In this document: piece after piece, positions 1 through 10,233 of the stretch | How the letters are laid out: the number at the start of each line of letters is the position of its first letter | Position numbering within the stretch: the first letter of the stretch is position 1 | DNA from: Rotaria macrura | Lineage: Eukaryota > Rotifera > Eurotatoria > Philodinida > Philodinidae | Assembly: GCA_900239685.1 (NCBI GenBank) | Contig: OENT01000379.1 | Span: 61,082 to 125,081 of the forward strand | Length of the DNA: 64,000 bases | Reading direction: 5' to 3' | Made by a program: the position numbers and the translations under genes | Notes under the pieces: generated by a model | What the model was told of the DNA's origin: nothing | What the model saw: only the letters and a program-made list of their open reading frames with translations | Database searches by the model: none

Positions 1-785
1 AGTCATTCCAACTGTTTCCTTTCTTGTTTGTCAACATACTCATCATTTCGATGTTGAAAAAAAGCATGTATCATATATCAATGTTTTATTTCTGGTTGTT
101 TTCTGTGGAATAAGGAAAATTTATTCCTTGAGTAGAGAACAGATAAGACACAAGACACTAACTACATAAGTCTTTCTGTAAGAAATGAAAAACAAGTGAA
201 CGTATGCCAGAATATATCGACAACTTCATTTCCCAACATAATTTTTTATAGTAGAATAAGCTTCATATTATTTACTAGATTGTTACTGTATTCTTTTTTT
301 GAATCTAGGAAAAAAATGAAGCTAACAACTATCAATCAATGTAGATAATATTGCAATGGATAGATGAGTCTTTTAAAACTATATATTTGTTGTTCCTCTT
401 CAAAACACATTTAACATAAGATACATGTATGATTTCTTGTCATAGATTGATAGAATATTTTGTTTTCTGATGTAATGGCATTTGTTTGTATGTCCTTGTT
501 AGGTTCTGAATATTTATGCTCATGTTTATGCTAGTTGAAGACGATGTGAAACCGAGAATGAATTATTTTCCGTCTCTTGGTTCAATGATAACATAGATAA
601 TTGAGTGAAACAATATATAATTGAATTTTTCTGTCAATCGGATAATCTTATTCGGGAAAAACGAAGACGAAAAAAACATTAGACGATTAGTCGAGTATCG
701 ATAGTTCCTTAACATAAACAACGATTCATTTATATCGATCGCATGCTCTCGGTTATTCTAGTGATGCTCTTCTGATCGAAAGAAC
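1..785. other. Intergenic / upstream region, no gene seen
   Basis: I see no coding exon on either strand. The segment is AT-rich and leads into the first gene. A candidate splice acceptor (TTATTCTAG, ending at 761) lies 24 nt before the first start codon and may mark the end of a 5' UTR intron or a spliced-leader addition site. Confidence 0.5.
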
Positions 786-3700
786 ATGCCTCTAGCAGCT
801 TTAACACCTGTATTGAATGATTTACTTCATAAAGAAGGAAGCAGTTCATCGTCTTATCCAGAACGTCAATCTCAACAGTCAATACCTAATATAAGTGATG
901 CACAAAATGTTATCGATTATCTACGTAAACCATCTGTTCTCTCAAATCGATTATCATGTTCACCATCGAGTGGTGACGTAAGTAGTTTTTTTCTCATTGA
1001 CATTATTTATTATTGAAATTTAAATGAATGATAAAATTATTCATGCAACAAAACGTGCATACATCATATATCCATAATTCAGCTTGAACAAGTTTAGTAG
1101 ATAAACAGAAAATATCTACTGTTTTCGCTCTTTCTCTATTTCACTTCTAATTCTGCAGTAGCTCATTCAACACTTTGACAAACTTTTGTTTATTCTTCTT
1201 CATGTAACTACACATCATAGAGAATCCTCAAATATACGAAGGAAAACAAGGTCGTAAATAAAAATTTTTGTAAACCAAAAGAAAACATACAACGACTTCT
1301 TTCCTTCAATCAGTCAGAAAGACAAAGATGATGTTTCGAAGAATATGGTCGAATTTTAACATGACGATGATATGAGGGATGATCATTTTAAAAGCATTAC
1401 TGTTTAAATTATATCTCATAAGGAGAGTAATCTAGGTGTGATATCTTGCGTTAATTAGAGAGACTACATGCTCAATAATAGAAATTCCTTGAAATTTAAA
1501 ATATCTTAAATAGCTCTTGCCCCGTGTACTATTCGTTAAGAATTATGACGATTATTGGACTCGAAAGCTTGTCATGAACGAAGAATCTCTAGAACTACAT
1601 TAAAAGCAACAACAAATATTTTATATGAAACTTCAATATTGAACATGTGTCTTGAGCTCATGCGAATACATATAAAATGATGACTGAAAATAACGGCTTC
1701 ATCTGTTTTTCATGTAGAATTTGACATCTCATGACAACATAAGAAGATTTTTCGACTGACATATTCCAAGATATTTTTAGCTACATCAAGAACTAACTCT
1801 CGGAAATGTTCTAAATCAATATTGATTCATTTGATTATTCTATGGCTGTCAGAACTAGAGTAGCATAGGATATAGAAAAATATATTAATCTAGAATTTTA
1901 CTAGAGTAAATACATCCTGTGTAATCATAGGTGTTGTTTCACCAATACGAACTATCATCGAGAATGTCTTTTTTTCTCGCTGTATTTTCATTTGAGCACA
2001 TATGCATGTATCCAATATATATATTTCTATTCTCATAGAGTCCTCAGCAAAGTCAATCGTCTTCGTTTCGATTGGGAAAATCATTAAAACGCGAAGATTC
2101 ATTTTTACGAAAGTTCTCCAATCGCTATGGTTATCGAGGATTGGAGTCCATGGGTAAATTTTCAATTTTTTCTTCTTGAACAGACACACGACAGTAATAT
2201 TGGTGCATTTATTTAGAAAATCTGGCCAAACGAAGTCTTCGCTTAAATATCGAAAAAGATGAACCCATCAAATCACATTATGCCTCTGTACGACGAGTTC
2301 TTCGTACATGTAATTATTTTGTCGTATCAACAGATGAATCATTTTTATTCTATTGGTTAATATTATTAAATATATTCATATTATACAATCTTTGGTTTTC
2401 GATTGCACGTCAAGCATTTGATCCATTACAACAAGAATATTCACATATGTGGGAAATTATAGATTACACAGCTGATGCTATGTATTTTCTTGATATATTT
2501 ATTCAATTTCGAACCGGTTATCTTGAACAAGGTATGCCTGTGATAACATATTGAGAAAATTTTAAACTTCAAATTAGATTCATTTCGTTTAAAAGAGGAG
2601 AAAGAAAATAATTCAATCGAATAAATTGAAACCGTCTGCATTGACTAGATTCCTAATTGGATTTCTATGTCGAATATCAGAAATAATGAAGTTACCCAAT
2701 GAACGTTTTGCTCACCATTGTTGCAAAAAAATCGTCTTATCTAAACCTCATCATTTTATGTACCACTATAAAATTAATATTAATGTAAATAAATCTATAC
2801 CTTAGATCTATTTTCTAGGCGTGTAGAATTCAGTGGCTGCAGTAGAATAAAAACTTCTAGCTGTTATTGCTCAATATTTGAAACAAGTTTTGCCATTTTC
2901 AGAAAAGAAAATATCTTCAAATATTATATCATAAGTTTAATTTCATACGATCTTTTGTATGATTAATACAGATCGAATACATTCTACTATGCAGTTCTTT
3001 GCCATGCAATTAAGTTAATTACTCCATTTTGAACTACTTTCTAACTTTGATGTTCTGCCAAGATTTGTCATGATACATATGCTAAAAATTTATAGGATCA
3101 TATGAGTGTCTTTGCGATGTTTCTATTCGGTTGAAAGGCAAAATTTTATTAAGATTCAATTGTGAACATTATTTCTCTATCGATAAAAAGGATTTTATGC
3201 TGCAGACTTCGTCACTTGGTGATTATTTGTAAGAACGCTAATCATCCAATATTTGTTTAATCAAAGTACCATGGTTATCGTCATAAAGCGTAAGAATGAA
3301 AAGCGTCATAATTACTGATAGTTTAAATACTATAGTAGAGAATTGTATTTCATTGCTAAACTCAATAGTGGTGTCAGGAGAGTTTTACATTTTATAATGA
3401 TTAAGATAATGTTTCTTCTGATGAATGATGAGCATATCAATGAACTTACTTGACCTTGATAGACATTGATGAAATAACGGGTAGAAAGAGATTCAAAAAT
3501 TAAAAAAGTTGACATGACTTGAGCTGTTAAAACAAGTAATAAATTTAGTGCTTTGCAAAACTTTTCACACTCGAAAAACTCATCGATTAGAATAATTGAT
3601 AATATTTTATTTTTGAAAAAATAAGAGACAATCTATTAAGGGTCAAAAGAGATCTTTTTCTGCATGCCATGGTTTTTATATGTTTCAATATCGATATGTT

Positions 3701-6700
3701 CTATTGCAATCATGTAATCATATCATTTTAGGCTTACTCGTTTATAATCATTATAAACTTGCAATTAATTATATTCGTTCATCTCGTTTCATATTCGATG
3801 TATTGTCTTTAACGCCATTAGATTTACTTCAAATTAAGTTCGGCTCAATACCCATTCTTCGTTTTCCACGTTTCTTAAAAGTTTACCGAACATTTCAACT
3901 CTACTATTTACAAGAATCAAGAACTGTCTATCCGAATACGTATCGGGTTTTAAATCTGTTTCATATACTTCTCCTATTGGGCCATTGGTTGGCGTCATTT
4001 TATTTTATGGTATCAAAAGCCGAAGGTTTTGTTGGATATTGGTCATATCCAAAACCTGTTGGAAATTTTTCACAAATTGCAAAAATGTATCTTCGTTGTC
4101 TATATTGGTCAACATTGACATTAACAACCATCGGAGATTTACCACCACCGGAGACTAATTGGCAGTGAGTACACGTTCCTCTCTGAATCTTTTCATGGAG
4201 TCAAGATTAAGAATTACTGTGGGTAATAGGGCAGAAAATTTGATAACTGTTGAACTTAATTTCATGATGATGACTATTAAATATCAAACTATCGAATTAG
4301 ATGTTTTAAAACAACTTCAGACATCATTCATAGTAAAAGATCGATTTTTTTTGTACATAGATCGCTAGAAGCAGTATATATAAGGGCTTTAGGTTCAATA
4401 GAACTTGATTGTTGATGATAATTAGTTCTTTTTTGTATTTTTCTAATAAAAACACTCTAGAATCCTCTATCGAAAAATTCATTCAATTTTACCACATAGC
4501 AGCTTTTTTTCTAATCGAAATCTCTTGAAACAAATCATAATGATAGAATATTGTCTCATCAGTTATTGTCATGGAATATCATTATGCAATAAATTGGTTT
4601 TCTTCTATTTCTCTACCCACTTTTTAAAATCTACTAAAAATTTCCATGAAACTCAATAAATATTAGTCTCGTTGTAGTTTTTATTGATAAAATAAAAAGA
4701 AGTGATTATCTTCAACATGTGCATAGATGTATAGATGATGTGTACCTCGTGCTTGTAGCTTGATTCTATCGATTACTAACTGTGTACTAATAATTATAAT
4801 AGGTTCAATTCTATCATGAACTAATTTAGAATAGTTTAAATGAGCTTTGAGTGTGATAGTAATCAGATATTTCTCTAGGGTAATCATTTCATCAGTTACC
4901 AACTTGAGTCTTTGATTTCTGTCTTTTTTTGTCTTCGTCGGTTTCTTTCTTTCTTCTATTTTTGACAGCTAGATGGCTCAAAAATTTTACGAACAAACGG
5001 TAAATAAAAATGCTTATTGTATGTTGATTAGTGTTTGATGTTGTGTGTTGAATAATAGATAGTTCTATAATTTTGTCTTCATTATTTTTAGCTACGCTTT
5101 TTTGATAAGCGTTCATTTGTTCGCTGTTTTTGTCATAGCCATTATCGTGGGTAAGCAAAACAAGAATAGGAATCTCAGTTCATTTCAAAAAATATCTTTT
5201 CGATGAATAAATTCGAGATGGGGCCTCATTCAGAAAATATTCAGATGCATACTATATTGTTCGTTTGTTTTCGAGGGTTGCATTTGCTATCATCAGTTAC
5301 ATGATTGGCATATTTGTTTATTCATCGATCATAGGTACATTTCTTTTCATACCGAAATCCTAATATTGGTTTCTTTTGTTTTTACTAGGACAAGTTGGTA
5401 ATGTAATTGCAAATCGAAATGCAAGTCGTTTAGAATTCGAACGCTTATTGGTTAGACTTAAAATGTATGAAAAGAAAGAGTATATTACAATAAAGTTCTA
5501 CTTATAGGATAGTGCCAAACAATATATGCGTTCACATAATGTACCAATTGATATGCAACGACGTGTTCAACGTTGGTACGATTATTCTTGGTCACGTGGT
5601 AGAATGTCCGGCGCTGGAGATGTTCACTCAATAAAACTATTACCAGATAAACTTAAAACAGAACTAGCACTTCATGTCAATTTAGGAACATTGAAAAAGG
5701 TATTTTACTTTAGTTCTCTATCGTAGTGCACTTTTTAGCCTTGAACTATGTAAATCAAAGAAAGGTTCTACTAGAAATAACATAATATGTTTATATAAAC
5801 GTTTATATAGTCTGATAGACTCATGCCAACGATCAATCATTCGCATGATGAACGATTCTCTTGTTTGAAAAATCATGAATTCAAATAGTCGCTAACGAGT
5901 ACAGAAATTAATAAAATAATTCAAACTGTTGTAAGTGCATTACTACATCGTAACTGTCGAAGCTTTTTGTTCTATATTCATATTCAATTAGTTAAATTTT
6001 TTATGACATTCTAGCAAGAATAAAAATGTATCACAGCGAAGGGAAATTCCCCTATCTTTACTTCAGAGTACTTTTTCCTAAATCAAAATACTATATCTGT
6101 GTAAAAGATTATATTAGCTTCCAAAAATCTCTTGTTTTCTTCTTGAAAAAAGTCGGCAAAACCAATCGTGTAGATACAAAGAACTAAGTGAAAAACTTAA
6201 CATTGCAACTAAAATATATGAGAGAACCATGTAAACGTAGAATTTCTTGAATAGAAAATTCACATTCATAACGAGGAAAGACTAAATCTCATTATCATCA
6301 TACCATGAAAAATGCCACAATTATTTATATCTTGTTGTTGTTTCTTGTTTATTCTTAAAAGGTAACTATATTTCACGAATGCCAGCCTGAATTTCTACAT
6401 GATCTTGTTTTAAAAATGCGTGCATACATATTTACACCTGGTGATATAATATGTCGTAAAGGTGAAGTTGCACGTGAAATGTTTATTATAGCCGATGGTA
6501 TTCTTGAAGTAGTTAAGTAAGTCACATATATGATGGAGAAATGATTTTCAGTCTTGTATCATTTCAAGCGAAAAAAATGATGTCCTTACGCGTTTGGGAG
6601 CCGGTGATTTTTTTGGCGAAATAGGAATTTTAAACATTGCTGGTGCTAATCGACGCACAGCCGATGTCCGAAGTGTTGGTTATTCTGAATTATTTTCTCT

Positions 6701-7514
6701 ATCAAAAGAAGATGTTCTCGAAGGTTGTCGAGATTATCCAGAAGCTGAACGTAAATTATATGAATACGCACAGCATCGTCTTGGTTTTGAAAAGGCAAGA
6801 AATGAAGCTTCAGAAAAAGTGAAAGGTGCATTAGGTACTTTAACAACAATTGCATCGTGTTTATCACATAATCCAATCATAACAATATCAGGATCTTCAG
6901 ATCGTTCATGTGTTGGCGAAAGAAATGAAAAACAATTACCGAATAATAATCCAGAAAATCAAAATCAAAATGACATGGAACAAACATCATTGTGCTGTGA
7001 TCAGCAAAGAAAAGCTTCTGAAGAACATGCCAGGTAGACAATGAAACAATCTAAATATTTTTTTAAAAGTTTTCTTATAGATCACAATCAAAAATTCGAA
7101 TGCCTGGTGTACAAAATCTCAACTGTGATAATCAAGAAAACATTTTAATTTATCCGAATCCGTCATTAAAAAACTTGTCTTTATCTCAATCACTATATAT
7201 ATATTCAAACGATATAACGCGTGATATTGGATTATTAATAAATGATAAATTGGTTTGATGATATTGACCAAACCTGTTTTGTAATTTTGTCTTTTTATTT
7301 AGCTTTCAGTTGAGCAATCCTATCGACAGAAAATAGCAGATTTACAAGAACAAAATGAACGGAAAGATCTACGATTGAAATTATTAGAACAAAAATTACA
7401 AAACCTACAGGTTTCTATTATTTTATGTTCGTAATTAATGCATATTAAGACATTTGTTTCTATATTTAGAAAACATTATCTGATCGAAATCGAACATGGC
7501 TTGAAGAAGAATGA
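786..7514 (+). CDS. Cyclic nucleotide-gated cation channel, alpha-type subunit (12 exons, 770 aa)
   Basis: Plasma-membrane cation channel opened by cAMP or cGMP. Exons, all in phase: 786-977, 2039-2153, 2217-2531, 3732-4164, 5092-5150, 5389-5450, 5508-5699, 6362-6516, 6569-7033, 7081-7252, 7303-7410, 7470-7514. Visible in order: Ser-rich N-terminus; S1-S2 ending RTGYLEQG (about 147-207); S3-S4 with RFPRFLKVYR; pore helix and filter YWSTLTLTTIGDLPPPE (about 330-345); S6 ending FVIAIIVGQVGNVIANRN; C-linker with RWYDY and LPDKLKTELALHV; cyclic-nucleotide-binding domain with GAGDFFGEIGILN and NRRTADVRS; C-terminal coiled coil of about 45 residues resembling the CLZ trimerisation helix of CNGA subunits. 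The TIG(D) filter and CLZ favour an alpha subunit over beta. Oddity: the filter acid is Asp, where vertebrate CNGA has Glu. Introns 1, 3, 4 and 7 are about 0.65-1.2 kb and hold nothing recognised; the other introns are about 50-72 nt, except intron 5 (5151-5388), which is 238 nt. Confidence 0.95.
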
Positions 7515-7604
7515 AGATCACATCAGCATATCATCGTAACTCGGGGATTTTCTTTGTACTTATTTTTTTAAATATCTGCTCACAATGTCTTTGTGTATTT
7601 ATTC

Positions 7605-7610
7605 AATAAA
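7605..7610 (+). terminator. Polyadenylation signal AATAAA of the CNG gene
   Basis: An exact AATAAA lies 91 nt after the CNG stop codon, the first such hexamer downstream. Confidence 0.6.
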
Positions 7611-7884
7611 AAAGAGAAAATTTTCATTCAAACAACACTTGATCACACATAGTTGTAGTTTACACTCGTACAAAGTTTTCTTGGCTTCAGATAAACTTTT
7701 ACTAATAAGATTTGTTAAACAAATCTTTTAAAAACAGATAAACTTTAATATTGCCAAAGAGAATGTTGAGTTATATCCTGTTACAATTTAGTAATCGATA
7801 CTTAGACTGTTTCATTTTCTACATCATTAACATAATTCTTAATTCTCATCCCTGTCCATCATGTCGTCACTAGGAAGACGTACC

Positions 7885-8060
7885 TGGCATAATATGTGTA
7901 TTATTGATTGAGAGCAGCACTATTTAAAATGTTCTCGATGTTACTAATGGCATGCACACATATTGGGCAATCTGCACAGTATATGTTGCTTCTGATTTAG
8001 TCTTGTAATATCCTAAGTGAATTCGTATCATTGGTAGTGTGTAGCACTTCAAAATATCGT
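7885..8060 (-). pseudogene. Possible decayed non-LTR retroelement fragment
   Basis: Read on the minus strand, pieces in two frames resemble the Cys-rich tail after reverse transcriptase or RNase H in non-LTR elements: IRIHLGYYKTK, then after a frame change CADCPICVHAISNIENIL, which recalls the usual CPxC...ExxxHIL pattern. Stops and a frame change are present, so it would be a relic. The match rests on a short pattern only and may be chance. Confidence 0.22.
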
Positions 8061-8752
8061 CAGGATCATCAACGATTATCAGGGTAAGCTACTCGTTGAT
8101 TTCTAGTAGCAATCCCTGCATTGTATTGAAAACTAGCATAACACATGCAAATGATTCATGAAATTTGCATGGCATTCGAGTTTCAAATACGCGAAGTTTA
8201 CAAAGAAAAAGTAGAAGTTTTTTAACCTTTTCCCATTGTTAAAACAGTTTCTGTATTATTTGATATCGGACCAAAAGTCCTAACTTTTTTGGTTTGCCCA
8301 TACTACATATTGCAAAGATGTCATTCTCTAACGATCATAGCAACAAAAAACTAGAACTATCACGGCTAAGGATGGTACTTTCACTTTCGTTAGGACAAGG
8401 GAAGCTTTGGCTTACAACTGTTCTCTCGAAAAAAGCAAATTTCGCTACTTTCTTCTGTGTTATACAAAAGAGAATAACGTCTCTGTTGCTGCAATATATT
8501 TAACAAAAACTTGAAACGAAGAAACAACAAAAAGCGAAGCTTAGCATCTCCGGAAAGGATAGGTGCCACCCTAATCATCGCGTACGTCTACTGAACAAAA
8601 AAAAAAGATCATTCATAATGAACCATGTAGATAATGTATGAAGCAATTACAAATATCACCGATAAGATATAAATCCACGAAGAAAAATGGTTACTCATAA
8701 CCTAGCGCAGGATCAGCCATGTTTAGCAAGATTGTTCATTGTTTCTTCAACT

Positions 8753-8899
8753 TAGTGACGGCGCCAGGGGTGGGCTGGGGTGTACTCAGCCCACCCTAAA
8801 AATTTTCTAAAGCGCTTGAAACAAATTTTTGTAAAAGTGTCAGAGATCGTTTCGGGTGGGCTGAGCACACCCTCAAGGAAATTTCTGGCGCCGCTACTA
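8753..8899. mobile_element. hAT-type MITE (147 bp) with perfect 8-bp target duplication
   Basis: The element starts TAGTGACGGCGCCAG and ends CTGGCGCCGCTACTA, so the termini are near-perfect inverted repeats fitting the hAT end consensus YARNG. It is flanked by identical 8-bp direct repeats CTTCAACT at 8745-8752 and 8900-8907, the duplication length typical of hAT transposases. An inner stem (ACTCAGCCCACCC against GGGTGGGCTGAGC) makes most of it foldable. It is markedly GC-richer than its surroundings. It has no coding capacity, so it is non-autonomous. Confidence 0.85.
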
Positions 8900-9069
8900 C
8901 TTCAACTCTTAGCGATCTAATGAAAGTAATCTTACTACTTGTAATAATGTAGCGTCAATGAAGAAATTCAAAAACAAAATCATAATTCTTATTGTGCAGA
9001 AGTTACTGAATCGATAGAAAGTCTATATTTTTAATTTATACGACGTTTTTATAATTCCCTAGATACGAT

Positions 9070-9395
9070 ACTCAGCCCAGGAGAATCATTCCGACCCTTG
9101 GATCCGACAGGCATCCGATCATGTTTCTATCGGATTTTCTCTAATCCGACGAAATCCCATCGGATTCCTGATTCGGATCCCTAGTGTTGGATTTTATCGA
9201 ATCCTACTATCGGAATCCGATTGGATTTCATCGTGTGATCAGACAGACCTCTACTGTTGGGTTTAAGTGCTAATTCGTACTCAAATAAGAAAATAGATTT
9301 CTTCCGTCGGATCCGTTACTGTTTCCACAACCCGGATTCCCATAATATTTCATCGGATCCGATGGGATTAATTCATCTGGGAGAGTGCCCAAAAC
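9070..9395. mobile_element. MITE-like repeat block dense in TCGGAT/ATCCGA motifs
   Basis: About 320 bp in which TCGGAT, ATCCGA or GGATCCGA variants recur at least ten times in both orientations. The ends look like imperfect inverted repeats: CCCAGGAGAATCATTCC...GGATCCGA on the left, and on the right, reading inward on the other strand, CCCAGATGAATTAATCCC..GGATCCGA. No convincing target duplication was found and no ORF is present. It could be a MITE or a diverged satellite-like block. Confidence 0.5.
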
Positions 9396-10044
9396 TATTC
9401 ACAGTAGCTGGATAGAATCCATGAGACAAAACATACTCAAAAACTGGTTTTGATTAAGTTTGGTGCAAATTGCAAGAAGTAATCAGCAATAAAACCACAT
9501 TTATATTGGCGAAACATTCGTAATATAAAATCCTTCAAAAAGAGTAACTTTTTATAAAGTGACAAGTGAGTACCTCTAAAACTTTAATTTATTGGCCTCT
9601 ATAGAAATTCTACATCAAATTCACATCACATTAAGGGTTGATTGATCCCAAGTGCTTTTGTTTGCTACTAAGATAACCCATGAACATTAACTTCAACTTA
9701 TGACTGAGCGACCTCTATTAATCCTATCAAATTGTTATAATATTGTTCTCGAAACGATATTAATTAATCTTTCACAAAAATTTCTACATTGAAATAAAAT
9801 ATTTTGAAATACTTTTCTCTTTGTAAATAAGTCTATTTGTAACCAATCATAGCGAATGTCTTTGTTTTCAGTTTTCTCTGTGTTTGCCAAACCATCGTAT
9901 AAACATGTTTTTCTGCTTTGTCTTCGCCTCTCTTTCTTTCTTTCTGTTATTATTGTTTATTCAACCAATACAGTCCAAAAGAACCGAATGAGAAGCACAG
10001 AATAAAGAAAAAAAAGAGACAGAAACTAGTCAGAGAGAAAGAGA

Positions 10045-10077
10045 ATGATGCGGAGGCGTTGACGTCCTCCGCATCAT
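10045..10077 (+). promoter_or_regulatory. Perfect 12-bp hairpin upstream of the stonin gene
   Basis: ATGATGCGGAGG (10045-10056) and CCTCCGCATCAT (10066-10077) are exact reverse complements around a 9-nt loop (CGTTGACGT). It is GC-rich in an AT-rich setting, 157 nt before the stonin ATG and upstream of the proposed leader acceptor at 10177. If transcribed it would form a stable stem; otherwise it could be a protein-binding palindrome. Confidence 0.55.
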
Positions 10078-10174
10078 CATTTGACGTTATTCCTTGCTTT
10101 CCAATCAGAAATTTAAACTACATGTCTTCCGTGCTTCTTATAATGACACATTCAACTTTCATTTCATTTCATTT

Positions 10175-10177
10175 TAG
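10175..10177 (+). promoter_or_regulatory. Splice acceptor in the stonin 5' leader
   Basis: A pyrimidine-rich run ending TTTCATTTTAG precedes the stonin start by 56 nt. It could end a 5' UTR intron or receive a spliced leader. The acceptor shape is seen; its use is inferred. Confidence 0.4.
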
Positions 10178-10233
10178 AACTAGTCATGATCGATTGTTAA
10201 TTGAATTAAAAAAGAATCACAGAAAGACTTACA

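Larger units (their letters stand above)
7515..10233. other. Repeat-rich intergenic region between CNG and stonin genes
   Basis: No intact gene. It contains a weak retroelement-like relic (about 7885-8060, minus), a hAT-type MITE (8753-8899), a MITE-like block rich in TCGGAT motifs (about 9070-9395), a GC-rich hairpin (10045-10077) and a splice acceptor (10175-10177) just before the stonin start. The remaining sequence is AT-rich without recognised content. Confidence 0.6.

Noticed and set aside
6637-6876. Frames on both strands inside the cyclic nucleotide-binding exon
   Set aside because: Shadows of the CNG reading frame.
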